DNA of 12,335 nucleotides from Streptococcus oralis (GTDB lineage Bacteria > Bacillota > Bacilli > Lactobacillales > Streptococcaceae). The notes under the pieces were generated by a model. It did no database searches and was not told where the DNA came from. It saw only the letters and a program-made list of their open reading frames with translations. Positions 1 through 6,116 of the stretch are shown here, one piece after another; positions within the stretch are counted from its first letter, which is position 1; each line of letters begins with the position of its first letter. The position numbers and the translations under genes are program-made. The stretch covers positions 1 through 12,335 of the forward strand of contig CALHBZ010000277.1 in the NCBI GenBank assembly GCA_937930605.1. Direction: 5' to 3'.

Positions 1-182
1 CTCATGCTGGATTGGATATCGGAGATACTGCAATTGGCATGCATGTCAAGCATGTGCAGGTTCCGATTCGACCAGTTTTGCGTGAGATTGGCCATGCACA
101 CGTAACGGCTCTTGCTAGCCGTCCAAAACTAATCGGTGGTGCGCGTGCGCAGTATCCAGAAGACTTCATAAGAAAGTCATAA
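1..182 (+). CDS. UPF0340 (DUF436) family protein, 3' end only
   Basis: Only the last 59 codons are present; the reading frame starts at base 3 and ends with TAA at 180-182. The translation begins [14 protein letters not shown] and ends with [14 protein letters not shown] recognise this as the C-terminus of the UPF0340/DUF436 family, which is conserved in streptococci and bacilli. The family has no established biochemical role that I can name. The tail is rich in histidine and glycine ([18 protein letters not shown]), which could fit a metal or nucleotide site, but that is inference. In pneumococcus, as I remember, this gene lies just before zmpB and the pabB region, which fits the genes that follow here. 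No terminator is visible between it and the next gene, so the two may be co-transcribed. Confidence 0.8.
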   Translation, partial: HAGLDIGDTAIGMHVKHVQVPIRPVLREIGHAHVTALASRPKLIGGARAQYPEDFIRKS

Positions 183-237
183 GTGGGCGGAGAATGATCA
201 TAAGTTAGAGATCTATTTCAAGTATATAGAGGTTAAA

Positions 238-765
238 GTGGAAAATTGTGTTTATATTATTTCGGGTCCCCCGGGTGTTGGAAAGAGCACTGTCAGCAAA
301 GAGTTGGCCTATTCTTTTGACAAAAGTGCAGTTATAGAGGGGGATATGATTTACTTAATGATAAAAAGTGGTCTCGTAGCTCCTTGGGAAGATGATGGAT
401 TTTATATGGATTTGTTCTGGGATAATATCATCAGTCTGACCAATAATTTCTTGAACAGTGGCATTACTGTCGTGATAGAGTATGTCATATTTGAAGATCA
501 ACTGAAGAAAATTGCAGCCTTCTTAAAAGAAAAACAAATTAAGCTAAAATATTGTGTCCTAATAGCAGAAGAAGAAACCTTGAAAGATAGGGATTCTTCT
601 CGGAAAGAAATTGAGAGAACAGGCGATTTATCAATCCAAGCAAGAAATGACTTCTTAGCTAAGAATAGTGAGAAACGTCATTTTCTGTATACGGATGATT
701 TAGATGTCAAAGAAACGGTAGGCATCATTAAAACCTCAAATCAATTTTTAATTTCTGAACAGTAA
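238..765 (+). CDS. P-loop kinase-like protein (AAA_33/zeta-like fold), function unknown
   Basis: This is a 175-residue soluble protein. Near its N-terminus a hydrophobic strand leads into a clear Walker A motif, GPPGVGKST (residues 10-18), followed by a second strand and EGD (about 34-36). A charged stretch around DRDSSRKEIERTGD (about 118-131) looks like the LID or arginine-bearing segment of small phosphotransferases. The layout resembles shikimate/adenylylsulfate/chloramphenicol-phosphotransferase and zeta-toxin type kinases, which phosphorylate small molecules; the substrate cannot be read from sequence. The start is GTG, chosen because AGAGG lies at 228-232, five bases upstream, and no in-frame ATG precedes it. 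It is AT-rich compared with the genes to its right. It sits where I would expect the zmpB protease gene in pneumococcus, and no antitoxin-like gene accompanies it. I am sure it is an NTP-binding protein and unsure of its job. Confidence 0.8.
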   Translation: MENCVYIISGPPGVGKSTVSKELAYSFDKSAVIEGDMIYLMIKSGLVAPWEDDGFYMDLFWDNIISLTNNFLNSGITVVIEYVIFEDQLKKIAAFLKEKQIKLKYCVLIAEEETLKDRDSSRKEIERTGDLSIQARNDFLAKNSEKRHFLYTDDLDVKETVGIIKTSNQFLISEQ

Positions 766-768
766 AAG

Positions 769-817
769 ACAGAGAGAGTAAGGGTATAGAAACCATTACT
801 TCCTCTGTTCTTTTTTG
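769..817 (+). terminator. Rho-independent terminator after the kinase-like gene
   Basis: An imperfect hairpin begins four bases after the stop codon. CAGAG (770-774) pairs with CTCTG (803-807), then AGTAA pairs with TTACT after a small internal loop, and GG pairs with CC around an A-rich loop. The run TTCTTTTTTG follows at 808-817. It should end the transcript before the pabB promoter. Confidence 0.6.
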
Positions 818-976
818 TTGAATTTTTGTGCAAAGTGTTCCAAATAAGGCCTTCTTTAACTAGAAAAACTAGTGCCATCTGATAGAGAATTGCCAAAAGT
901 AGAAAAAAGTAACTTAGAGAAGATATTTCGTTATAGGAATCAGTAAACAAAACTGGATTTAGCTGTTCTAGGTCGG
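818..976. other. Non-coding AT-rich spacer between kinase gene and pabB promoter
   Basis: I see no supported gene here. The only structure is a short perfect inverted repeat, ACTAG-AAAAA-CTAGT, at 859-873. A minus-strand open frame across this stretch has a TTG start without a ribosome site and I leave it out. No BOX or RUP repeat of the pneumococcal type is recognisable by eye. Confidence 0.5.
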
Positions 977-999
977 CTTTTTTATGCTATACTAAAGGT
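977..999 (+). promoter_or_regulatory. Extended -10 promoter of pabB, likely giving a leaderless mRNA
   Basis: The sequence TGCTATACT (985-993) is a strong extended -10 element with -10 hexamer 988-993, behind a T6 tract (978-983). No good -35 is seen; GTTCTA at 965-970 would be at 17-base spacing but is weak. Transcription normally starts about seven bases after the -10, which is base 1000, the A of the pabB ATG. The 18 bases 977-994 are identical to 4936-4953 in front of thyA. Confidence 0.75.
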
Positions 1000-2721
1000 A
1001 TGCATAGAAAAACAGTGATTGATTTTAGGGATTTGGGTGAGAGATACACCTTTACCCAACCGATTAAAGAGTTAAAAACGAGAGATTTAGCAGAAGTAGC
1101 AGATTTGCTGGCACAAGTGGAAAGCTTCCAAGAGCAGGGCTATTATGTCGTGGGTTATGTCAGCTATGAGGCTGCACCTGCTTTTGAGGAGAAGTTAGCA
1201 GTTCATAAAGCTCCTTTACTGGCAGAGTACCTGCTATATTTTACTGTTCATGATAGGGTGGAAACATCCCCTATTCCTTTGACTTATGAGGAAGTAGATT
1301 TGCCTTCAAAATGGCAGGAAGTAACATCTGCAGCAGACTATGAAAAAGCTATTGGGCAGATTCACCATCATTTGCGTCAGGGGGACACCTATCAGGTCAA
1401 TTACACTGTCCAACTAAAGCAAGATTTAAGTGCCAATCCTTTTGCCATTTATAATCGCATGGTGGTGGAACAGGAGGCGGGTTACAATGCCTATGTTGAA
1501 CATGATGAGATGGCAGTGATTTCCATGAGTCCAGAGCTCTTTTTTGAGCAAAATGACCGAGAATTAACGACTCGTCCAATGAAGGGAACAACTAAACGTG
1601 GTCTGACTGACGATGAAGATTTGAAAGAGGCAGCTTGGTTGGAACAGGATCTCAAAAATCGCTCTGAAAATATGATGATTGTGGACCTCTTGCGTAATGA
1701 TATGAACCGTATTTCTGAAGTTGGAAGTGAGCATGTAGAACGTCTGTGTCAAGTGGAGCAGTATTCGACCGTTTGGCAAATGACTTCGACCATCAAGAGT
1801 CAGTTGCGACCGGATGTGGACTTGGTTGCCATTTTCCGTTCTCTCTTTCCTTGTGGTTCCATAACGGGAGCTCCCAAAATTGCGACCATGGAAATTATTA
1901 AGGACCTAGAGCCACAACCGCGTGGAGTTTACTGTGGAACGATTGGTCTCTTGCTTCCAAATGGACGACGAATTTTCAATGTCGCCATTCGGACCATTCA
2001 ACTCTACAAGGGTCAAGCCATTTATGGGGTTGGCGGAGGGATTACTTGGGATAGCACCTGGGAGTCTGAATACCGTGAAGTTCATCAAAAGGCGGCTGTT
2101 CTCTATCGTAAACAAGCTCGTTTCAAACTGATTACAACGGGGAAAATCAGTCAGAAGAGCCTGCTGTTTGAAGATCAACATCTAGAAAGACTGACAAAGG
2201 CGAGTCGTTATTTTGCCTATCCTTTTGATCCAGAAGAACTGAGACAAAAGATAGAGGAAGAGTGTCAATCTTGTGAGGTTAATCAAGACTACCGTTTGCG
2301 AATTTCTCTCAATAAATCTGGAGAAATAGAACTCAGTCGCCAAATCTTAACACCCCTCAGTCTAAGCTTCTGCAAAGCCAAACTTTGTCTGCAAAAAGCG
2401 GATTTGCAACAAGCATTTACCTACTTCAAAACCACTCACCGACCGCATTTGAGCCTAGGAGAGCAGGAAATCATTTACCATAATGCAGCAGGAGAGCTAT
2501 TAGAAACCTCTATCGGGAATCTAGTTCTAAAAATTGCTGGAAAACTCTACACACCGCCTACTAACCTAGGAATTTTGCCAGGAATTTATCGTCAGCATTT
2601 ACTGGAAAGAGGACAGGTAGAGGAAAAAGTCTTGACTTTAAAAGACCTAGCTCAGGCGGAGGATATCTACGGCTGTAATGCGGTTAGGGGTATGTATGAG
2701 TTGTTATTGAAGGAGAAATAA
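1000..2721 (+). CDS. pabB: Fused aminodeoxychorismate synthase component I / aminodeoxychorismate lyase (PabB-PabC)
   Basis: This 573-residue enzyme makes p-aminobenzoate for folate. Residues ~1-370 are the chorismate-binding PabB part: GDTYQVNYT (128-136), SPELFFE (177-183), RPMKGTTKRG (192-201), DLLRNDMNRI (229-238), GSITGAPK (286-293) and the terminal GVGGGITWDS. K195 in the MKGT motif is the residue that marks aminodeoxychorismate synthases, where anthranilate synthases carry alanine. Residues ~375-573 are a class IV PLP fold like PabC, with a probable PLP lysine K477 in FKTTHR and E502 in LETSIGN. PabB needs a glutaminase partner (PabA), which is not in this window. The ATG at 1000 has no properly spaced ribosome site: AAAGG ends one base before it. 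Together with the -10 position this suggests leaderless translation. The stop codon directly abuts the next ATG, so the two genes are probably coupled. Confidence 0.93.
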   Translation: MHRKTVIDFRDLGERYTFTQPIKELKTRDLAEVADLLAQVESFQEQGYYVVGYVSYEAAPAFEEKLAVHKAPLLAEYLLYFTVHDRVETSPIPLTYEEVDLPSKWQEVTSAADYEKAIGQIHHHLRQGDTYQVNYTVQLKQDLSANPFAIYNRMVVEQEAGYNAYVEHDEMAVISMSPELFFEQNDRELTTRPMKGTTKRGLTDDEDLKEAAWLEQDLKNRSENMMIVDLLRNDMNRISEVGSEHVERLCQVEQYSTVWQMTSTIKSQLRPDVDLVAIFRSLFPCGSITGAPKIATMEIIKDLEPQPRGVYCGTIGLLLPNGRRIFNVAIRTIQLYKGQAIYGVGGGITWDSTWESEYREVHQKAAVLYRKQARFKLITTGKISQKSLLFEDQHLERLTKASRYFAYPFDPEELRQKIEEECQSCEVNQDYRLRISLNKSGEIELSRQILTPLSLSFCKAKLCLQKADLQQAFTYFKTTHRPHLSLGEQEIIYHNAAGELLETSIGNLVLKIAGKLYTPPTNLGILPGIYRQHLLERGQVEEKVLTLKDLAQAEDIYGCNAVRGMYELLLKEK

Positions 2722-3339
2722 ATGAAATTGATATTTTTACATGGCTTAGGTCAGACAGCCGCAAGCTGGAAGGAAGTTCAGGATCTACTTGTCGACCATC
2801 CTTCTGAGGCCCTTGAATTGTTTCCTTCGGGAGTTGGTTCTTATCAGGAAGCCAAAAAACGGATAGCTAAATACCTATCAGAGGAGAAGAAACCTTTTGT
2901 TTTAATCGGTTTATCCCTTGGTGCTACTCTTGCACTAGAGCTTTCAAGTTACGATGTGCCAAATCTTCAAGGTTTGGTTTTGTCAGGCTGTCCAGTGAAA
3001 CTAGCAGGTAATATCTTGTTTAGAATCCAGTTGATGATTTTTAAACTACTTCCAAAAAGTTTTTTTGAAAAGCAGGGAGCAGAAAAAGCGCTCATGGTTG
3101 GTGTTTCTGAGGAATTGAAAACACTTGATTTAACCCAAATAGCACAGAATTGTTACTATCCAACCTTGTTAATTTGTGGTAGCCAAGACAAGCCTAACCT
3201 CAGTTATATGAGAGATCTTCATCAATTGATGTCAGATTCTAAGTTGCAGATTATTCCTGACGGTCCTCACACACTGAACACTGACAAACCGAAGGAGTTT
3301 GCAGAAAAGACTAGAAGTTTTCTTGAATTGCTGGGATAA
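2722..3339 (+). CDS. Small alpha/beta hydrolase
   Basis: A 205-residue single-domain alpha/beta-hydrolase with no signal peptide, so cytosolic. Visible motifs are the oxyanion segment LHGLGQ (6-11), the nucleophile elbow GLSLG with S65, an acid candidate D156 in CGSQD, and H183 in DGPHTLN; together they give a full Ser-Asp-His triad. The family includes esterases, lipases and thioesterases, and nothing in the sequence fixes the substrate. The ATG follows the pabB stop with no gap, and its ribosome site AGGAG (2711-2715) lies inside the end of pabB. This suggests translational coupling and possibly a role linked to folate or chorismate metabolism, although the pairing may be only operonic. The -35 element of the next gene's promoter lies inside the last codons of this gene (3323-3328). 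Confidence 0.85.
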   Translation: MKLIFLHGLGQTAASWKEVQDLLVDHPSEALELFPSGVGSYQEAKKRIAKYLSEEKKPFVLIGLSLGATLALELSSYDVPNLQGLVLSGCPVKLAGNILFRIQLMIFKLLPKSFFEKQGAEKALMVGVSEELKTLDLTQIAQNCYYPTLLICGSQDKPNLSYMRDLHQLMSDSKLQIIPDGPHTLNTDKPKEFAEKTRSFLELLG

Positions 3340-3351
3340 GTCTGGTAAAAT
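3323..3351 (+). promoter_or_regulatory. Promoter of the choline-binding protein gene
   Basis: TTGAAT (3323-3328) and TAAAAT (3346-3351) are separated by 17 bases, and TG at 3343-3344 makes an extended -10. The start of transcription is expected near 3358. The -35 lies within the 3' end of the hydrolase gene, so the choline-binding protein can be expressed independently of pabB. Confidence 0.65.
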
Positions 3352-3355
3352 AAAA

Positions 3356-3370
3356 GTGAAAGCGATATCA
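3356..3370 (+). promoter_or_regulatory. cre site (CcpA operator) over the transcription start of the choline-binding gene
   Basis: TGAAAGCGATATCA (3357-3370) fits the core consensus TGNAARCGNWWWCA at every position, and AA follows as expected; only the base just before the core (G) departs from the longer consensus. It covers the predicted start point (~3358) of the promoter at 3323-3351. A CcpA-HPr(Ser-P) complex bound here should block initiation, giving repression when a preferred sugar is present. Confidence 0.7.
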
Positions 3371-3399
3371 AAAAAGGAGAAAATAAGGAAAAAACAGTT

Positions 3400-3825
3400 T
3401 TGCTAAAAGTGGCTTTTGCTGCCCTTTTAGTTTGGGGGCTATTTACCGAACCAGTTACTGCAGAGGAAAATATTCATTTTTCTAGTTGTAGGGAAGCATG
3501 GGAAAATGGTTACTCTGATATTCATAGAGGAGAACCAGGTTACTCTTCAAAACTAGACCGTGATGGTGATGGGATAGCTTGTGAACGTGCCAATGCACCT
3601 CGGGGAGTCTTTAAACCACGCCAGTCGGGTTCGCAATCCAGTATCACAGTTAGCGGATGGGTCAAACAGGACGGCTATTGGTATTATTTTGCTGAAAATG
3701 GGCATGCAGTTAGGAATGCTTGGCAAGGTAGCTATTACCTTAAGTCAGATGGCAAGATGGCTACGAATGAGTGGGTTGATGGTGGTCGCTACTATGTAGA
3801 TGCTTCTGGTTTGTGGAAACCATAA
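3400..3825 (+). CDS. Secreted Excalibur-domain choline-binding protein, apparent TTG start
   Basis: From the TTG at 3400 the product has 141 residues. A signal peptide runs to about residue 21 (hydrophobic FAALLVWGLF, then PVTA before EE). Next is an Excalibur domain (~25-62) with GEPGYSSKLDRDGDGIACE: aspartates D53, D55 and D57 form an EF-hand-like calcium loop, and C30 and C61 are the conserved cysteine pair. Residues ~86-141 hold about three choline-binding repeats (GWVKQDGYWYYF, NAWQGSYYL, EWVDGGRYYV), which attach proteins to phosphocholine on teichoic acids. So it should sit on the cell surface, although three repeats is few for tight binding. The ribosome site GGAG (3376-3379) is ideally placed for a start at 3385, but that codon is AAG, not ATG. 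The frame is open back to 3349. TTG 3400 is therefore a fallback start, preceded at ten bases by a weaker AAGGA (3385-3389). The gene may be poorly expressed. It has its own promoter and cre site, and no terminator is seen after it. Confidence 0.75.
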   Translation: MLKVAFAALLVWGLFTEPVTAEENIHFSSCREAWENGYSDIHRGEPGYSSKLDRDGDGIACERANAPRGVFKPRQSGSQSSITVSGWVKQDGYWYYFAENGHAVRNAWQGSYYLKSDGKMATNEWVDGGRYYVDASGLWKP

Positions 3826-3858
3826 AGCAAACAAATTCTAGGGAAATCACGCAAACCT

Positions 3859-3887
3859 TTGCACAAATCTAACGATTTTGTTATACT
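3859..3887 (+). promoter_or_regulatory. Promoter of glcK
   Basis: TTGCAC (3859-3864) is followed after 17 bases by TATACT (3882-3887), with TG at 3879-3880 making an extended -10. The predicted start is near 3894, giving a leader of about 31 bases that includes AAAGGAG before the ATG. No cre site was found next to it. Confidence 0.7.
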
Positions 3888-3924
3888 ATATCTGTAAGCA
3901 TTTTCAATTAAAAAGGAGAAGACG

Positions 3925-4884
3925 ATGAGTCAAAAGATTATTGGGATTGACCTTGGTGGAACATCTATCAAGTTCGCAATTTTAACTCAAGAGGGAGAAA
4001 TCCAAGAAAAATGGTCTATCAAGACCAATATTTTGGACGAGGGAAGCCATATCGTAGATGATATGATTGAGTCTATTCAGCATCGTTTGGACTTGCTTGG
4101 ATTGTCAGCTACGGATTTCCGAGGGATTGGAATGGGGTCGCCTGGTGTGGTTGACCGTGAAAAAGGGACTGTTATCGGTGCCTACAACCTAAACTGGAAA
4201 ACCCTTCAACCAATTAAAGAAAAGATTGAAAAAGCCTTGGGGATTCCATTCTTCATTGATAATGATGCCAACGTAGCTGCTCTTGGTGAGCGCTGGATGG
4301 GGGCTGGTGAAAACCAACCGGACGTTGTCTTTATGACACTTGGTACTGGTGTTGGTGGTGGTATCGTGGCAGAAGGCAAATTGCTTCACGGTGTTGCTGG
4401 TGCAGCAGGAGAGCTTGGCCACATCACTGTTGACTTTGACCAACCAATCGCATGTACTTGTGGTAAGAAGGGCTGTCTTGAGACAGTTGCTTCGGCAACA
4501 GGGATTGTCAACTTGACTCGTCGCTATGCGGATGAATACGAAGGCGATGCAACCTTGAAACGCTTGATCGACGATGGAGAAGAAGTAACTGCTAAAACTG
4601 TTTTTGACTTGGCAAAAGAGGGAGACGACCTTGCTCTAATCGTTTACCGTAATTTCTCACGTTACTTGGGTATTGCTTGTGCCAACATCGGTTCCATCCT
4701 CAATCCTTCAACGATTGTTATCGGTGGTGGGGTGTCAGCTGCGGGAGAATTCCTTCTTCAAGGCGTTCAAAAGGTTTATGACGAAAACACCTTCCCACAA
4801 GTACGCACAACAACTAAGCTAGCTCTTGCAACTCTAGGAAACGACGCTGGAGTTATCGGAGCAGCATCACTTGTATTGCAATAA
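3925..4884 (+). CDS. glcK: ROK-family glucokinase
   Basis: A 319-residue cytosolic enzyme that phosphorylates glucose with ATP to glucose 6-phosphate, feeding glycolysis when glucose arrives without PTS phosphorylation (for example from disaccharides). Motifs: the phosphate-binding DLGGTSIK (9-16), FIDNDAN with the likely catalytic base D114, TLGTGVGGG (138-146), GELGH with sugar-contacting E163 and zinc ligand H166, and the ROK zinc cluster CTCGKKGCLE (C177, C179, C184). The length is normal for Gram-positive ROK glucokinases. The ATG at 3925 has AAAGGAG at proper spacing. It has its own promoter and terminator, so it is a one-gene unit. Its pneumococcal counterpart, gki, is one of the MLST housekeeping loci. 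Codon use is that of a well-expressed gene (many GGT, GTT and CTT codons). Confidence 0.95.
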   Translation: MSQKIIGIDLGGTSIKFAILTQEGEIQEKWSIKTNILDEGSHIVDDMIESIQHRLDLLGLSATDFRGIGMGSPGVVDREKGTVIGAYNLNWKTLQPIKEKIEKALGIPFFIDNDANVAALGERWMGAGENQPDVVFMTLGTGVGGGIVAEGKLLHGVAGAAGELGHITVDFDQPIACTCGKKGCLETVASATGIVNLTRRYADEYEGDATLKRLIDDGEEVTAKTVFDLAKEGDDLALIVYRNFSRYLGIACANIGSILNPSTIVIGGGVSAAGEFLLQGVQKVYDENTFPQVRTTTKLALATLGNDAGVIGAASLVLQ

Positions 4885-4890
4885 GATAAT

Positions 4891-4942
4891 AAAAGGGGAA
4901 AAACACTACTTCAAAGCTAGTGATTTTCCTCCTTTCTTTTTT
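4891..4942 (+). terminator. Terminator of glcK, merging into the thyA promoter
   Basis: GGGGAAAA (4895-4902) and CACTA (4904-4908) pair with TAGTG (4918-4922) and TTTTCCTC (4924-4931) with one mismatch and one G-T pair. The T-rich run CTTTCTTTTTT follows. The final T6 of that run is also the T-tract of the thyA promoter. Confidence 0.75.
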
Positions 4943-4953
4943 ATGCTATACTA
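4936..4953 (+). promoter_or_regulatory. Extended -10 promoter of thyA
   Basis: TGCTATACT (4944-4952) with the -10 hexamer at 4947-4952 is preceded by T6 and lacks a clear -35. The predicted start is near 4959, leaving a short leader with GAGGTGAG ahead of the ATG at 4982. These 18 bases are identical to 977-994 before pabB. Confidence 0.7.
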
Positions 4954-4981
4954 GTTAGGACAATAAATGAGGTGAGAGAGA

Positions 4982-5821
4982 ATGACAAAAGCAGATACGA
5001 TTTTTAAAGAAAATATTAAACGAATCCTCAAAGACGGTGTCTTTTCTGAGCAGGCACGCCCTAAGTACAAGGATGGGACTGTTGCCAACTCCAAGTACGT
5101 AACGGGTGCCTTTGCAGAGTATGATTTGTCAAAGGGTGAATTTCCCATTACAACCCTACGTCCAATTGCCATCAAATCAGCTATCAAAGAAGTTCTCTGG
5201 ATTTACCAAGACCAGTCAAATAGCCTAGAAGTGCTAAATAGCAAGTACAATGTTCACTACTGGAATGACTGGGAAGTGGGAGATACGGGAACTATTGGTG
5301 AGCGCTATGGGGCGGTCGTTAAGAAACACGACATCATTAATAAGATTCTCAAGCAGTTGGAGGCTAACCCTTGGAATCGCCGTAATATCATCTCTCTTTG
5401 GGATTATCAGGCATTTGAGGAGACAGATGGCCTTCTTCCATGCGCCTTTCAGACCATGTTTGATGTCCGTCGAGTAGATGGGGAAATCTATCTGGATGCA
5501 ACCTTGACCCAGCGTTCTAATGACATGCTAGTTGCTCACCACATCAACGCTATGCAGTATGTGGCTCTTCAGATGATGATTGCCAAGCATTTTGGTTGGA
5601 AGGTTGGAAAGTTCTTTTACTTCATCAACAACCTCCATATCTATGATAATCAGTTTGAACAAGCTCAGGAATTGCTTGGTCGTGAGCCGTCAAACTGTCA
5701 ACCACGTTTGGTCTTGAATGTGCCAGATGGGACCAATTTCTTTGATATCAAAGCGGAAGACTTTGAGTTGGTTGACTATGATCCAGTCAAGCCGCAGCTG
5801 AAGTTTGATTTGGCTATTTAA
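4982..5821 (+). CDS. thyA: Thymidylate synthase
   Basis: A 279-residue ThyA that methylates dUMP to dTMP using 5,10-methylene-tetrahydrofolate and releases dihydrofolate. The catalytic cysteine is C154 in GLLPCAFQT. The dUMP-phosphate and ring-binding motifs NPWNRRN (129-135) and QRSNDM (177-182) are present, as is HIYDNQ (219-224). The stretch around residues 98-112 ([15 protein letters not shown]) is the Lactococcus/Streptococcus variant of the GPVYG-QWR region seen in E. coli ThyA. The ATG at 4982 follows GAGGTGAG; the ATG at 4967 meets a stop after one codon and is not used. It is a single-gene unit with its own promoter and ends at a two-way terminator facing the DUF3042 gene. It consumes the folate whose p-aminobenzoate part comes from the pabB product upstream. 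Confidence 0.96.
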   Translation: MTKADTIFKENIKRILKDGVFSEQARPKYKDGTVANSKYVTGAFAEYDLSKGEFPITTLRPIAIKSAIKEVLWIYQDQSNSLEVLNSKYNVHYWNDWEVGDTGTIGERYGAVVKKHDIINKILKQLEANPWNRRNIISLWDYQAFEETDGLLPCAFQTMFDVRRVDGEIYLDATLTQRSNDMLVAHHINAMQYVALQMMIAKHFGWKVGKFFYFINNLHIYDNQFEQAQELLGREPSNCQPRLVLNVPDGTNFFDIKAEDFELVDYDPVKPQLKFDLAI

Positions 5822-5828
5822 GAAAATA

Positions 5829-5858
5829 AAAAGAAGTTGAGAAATCTCAACTTCTTTT
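5829..5858. terminator. Bidirectional terminator between convergent thyA and the DUF3042 gene
   Basis: A perfect 13-base-pair stem (5829-5841 with 5846-5858) closes a four-base loop, AAAT. TTTT lies at the 3' end on the plus strand and the A-rich AGAAAATAAAAA (5821-5832) gives a U-tract on the minus strand. It can serve thyA and the small gene that ends at 5864. Confidence 0.85.
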
Positions 5859-5863
5859 GTTGC

Positions 5864-6034
5864 TTAGTGTGATACGCGACGGCGAGCTGCTTTTTTACGG
5901 TTTTCTTCGATGAAAGCTGCTTTTTGCTCTTCTGGCTCAATCACTTTCTTTTTAATTGCGTATACTGCACCTGCAACGGCAGCGACAGTTCCTGCGACAC
6001 CTGTTACAAGACCTTTAGCGAATCCTTTAGCCAT
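5864..6034 (-). CDS. DUF3042 family small protein
   Basis: A 56-residue protein starting MAKGFAKGLVTGVAG. Residues ~8-27 form an alanine/glycine/valine-rich hydrophobic stretch (LVTGVAGTVAAVAGAVYAI) that could be a membrane helix or small hydrophobic hairpin. The charged tail (KKKVIEPEEQK, then ENRKKAARRRVSH) would be cytosolic. I recognise the DUF3042 family, found in streptococci and other lactobacilli-type Firmicutes; no function is known to me. The start at 6034 has a textbook AAAGGAGG seven bases upstream. A longer reading frame to 6337 lacks such a site and would run through the miaA promoter and into miaA, so I reject it. It is transcribed away from miaA and towards thyA. The high-quality ribosome site suggests it is well expressed. 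Confidence 0.88.
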   Translation of the reverse strand: MAKGFAKGLVTGVAGTVAAVAGAVYAIKKKVIEPEEQKAAFIEENRKKAARRRVSH

Positions 6035-6106
6035 GAGTCTTCCTCCTTTATCTTCCCGATCAGCCAGGCTCCTTAAGTGGTAGCATTTTTCTGACTGACC
6101 TTTTTG

Positions 6107-6115
6107 TGATATAAT
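6107..6115 (+). promoter_or_regulatory. Extended -10 promoter of the miaA operon
   Basis: TGATATAAT has a consensus -10 (TATAAT, 6110-6115) with the extended TG at 6107-6108. The -35 at 17 bases (TTTTCT, 6087-6092) is poor. The start is expected near 6122, giving a ~33-base leader before the ATG at 6155. Confidence 0.75.
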
Positions 6116-6116
6116 A

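Noticed and set aside
238..765. Zeta-type toxin of a toxin-antitoxin pair
   Set aside because: No small antitoxin gene lies beside it, and the P-loop alone does not distinguish a toxin from other small kinases.
741..950. Minus-strand open frame of 69 codons with a hydrophobic stretch
   Set aside because: It starts with TTG, has no ribosome site, overlaps the terminator and the end of the kinase gene, and resembles no family.
818..976. BOX, RUP or similar pneumococcal repeat in the spacer
   Set aside because: No recognisable BOX-A or RUP core; only a five-base inverted repeat at 859-873 is present.
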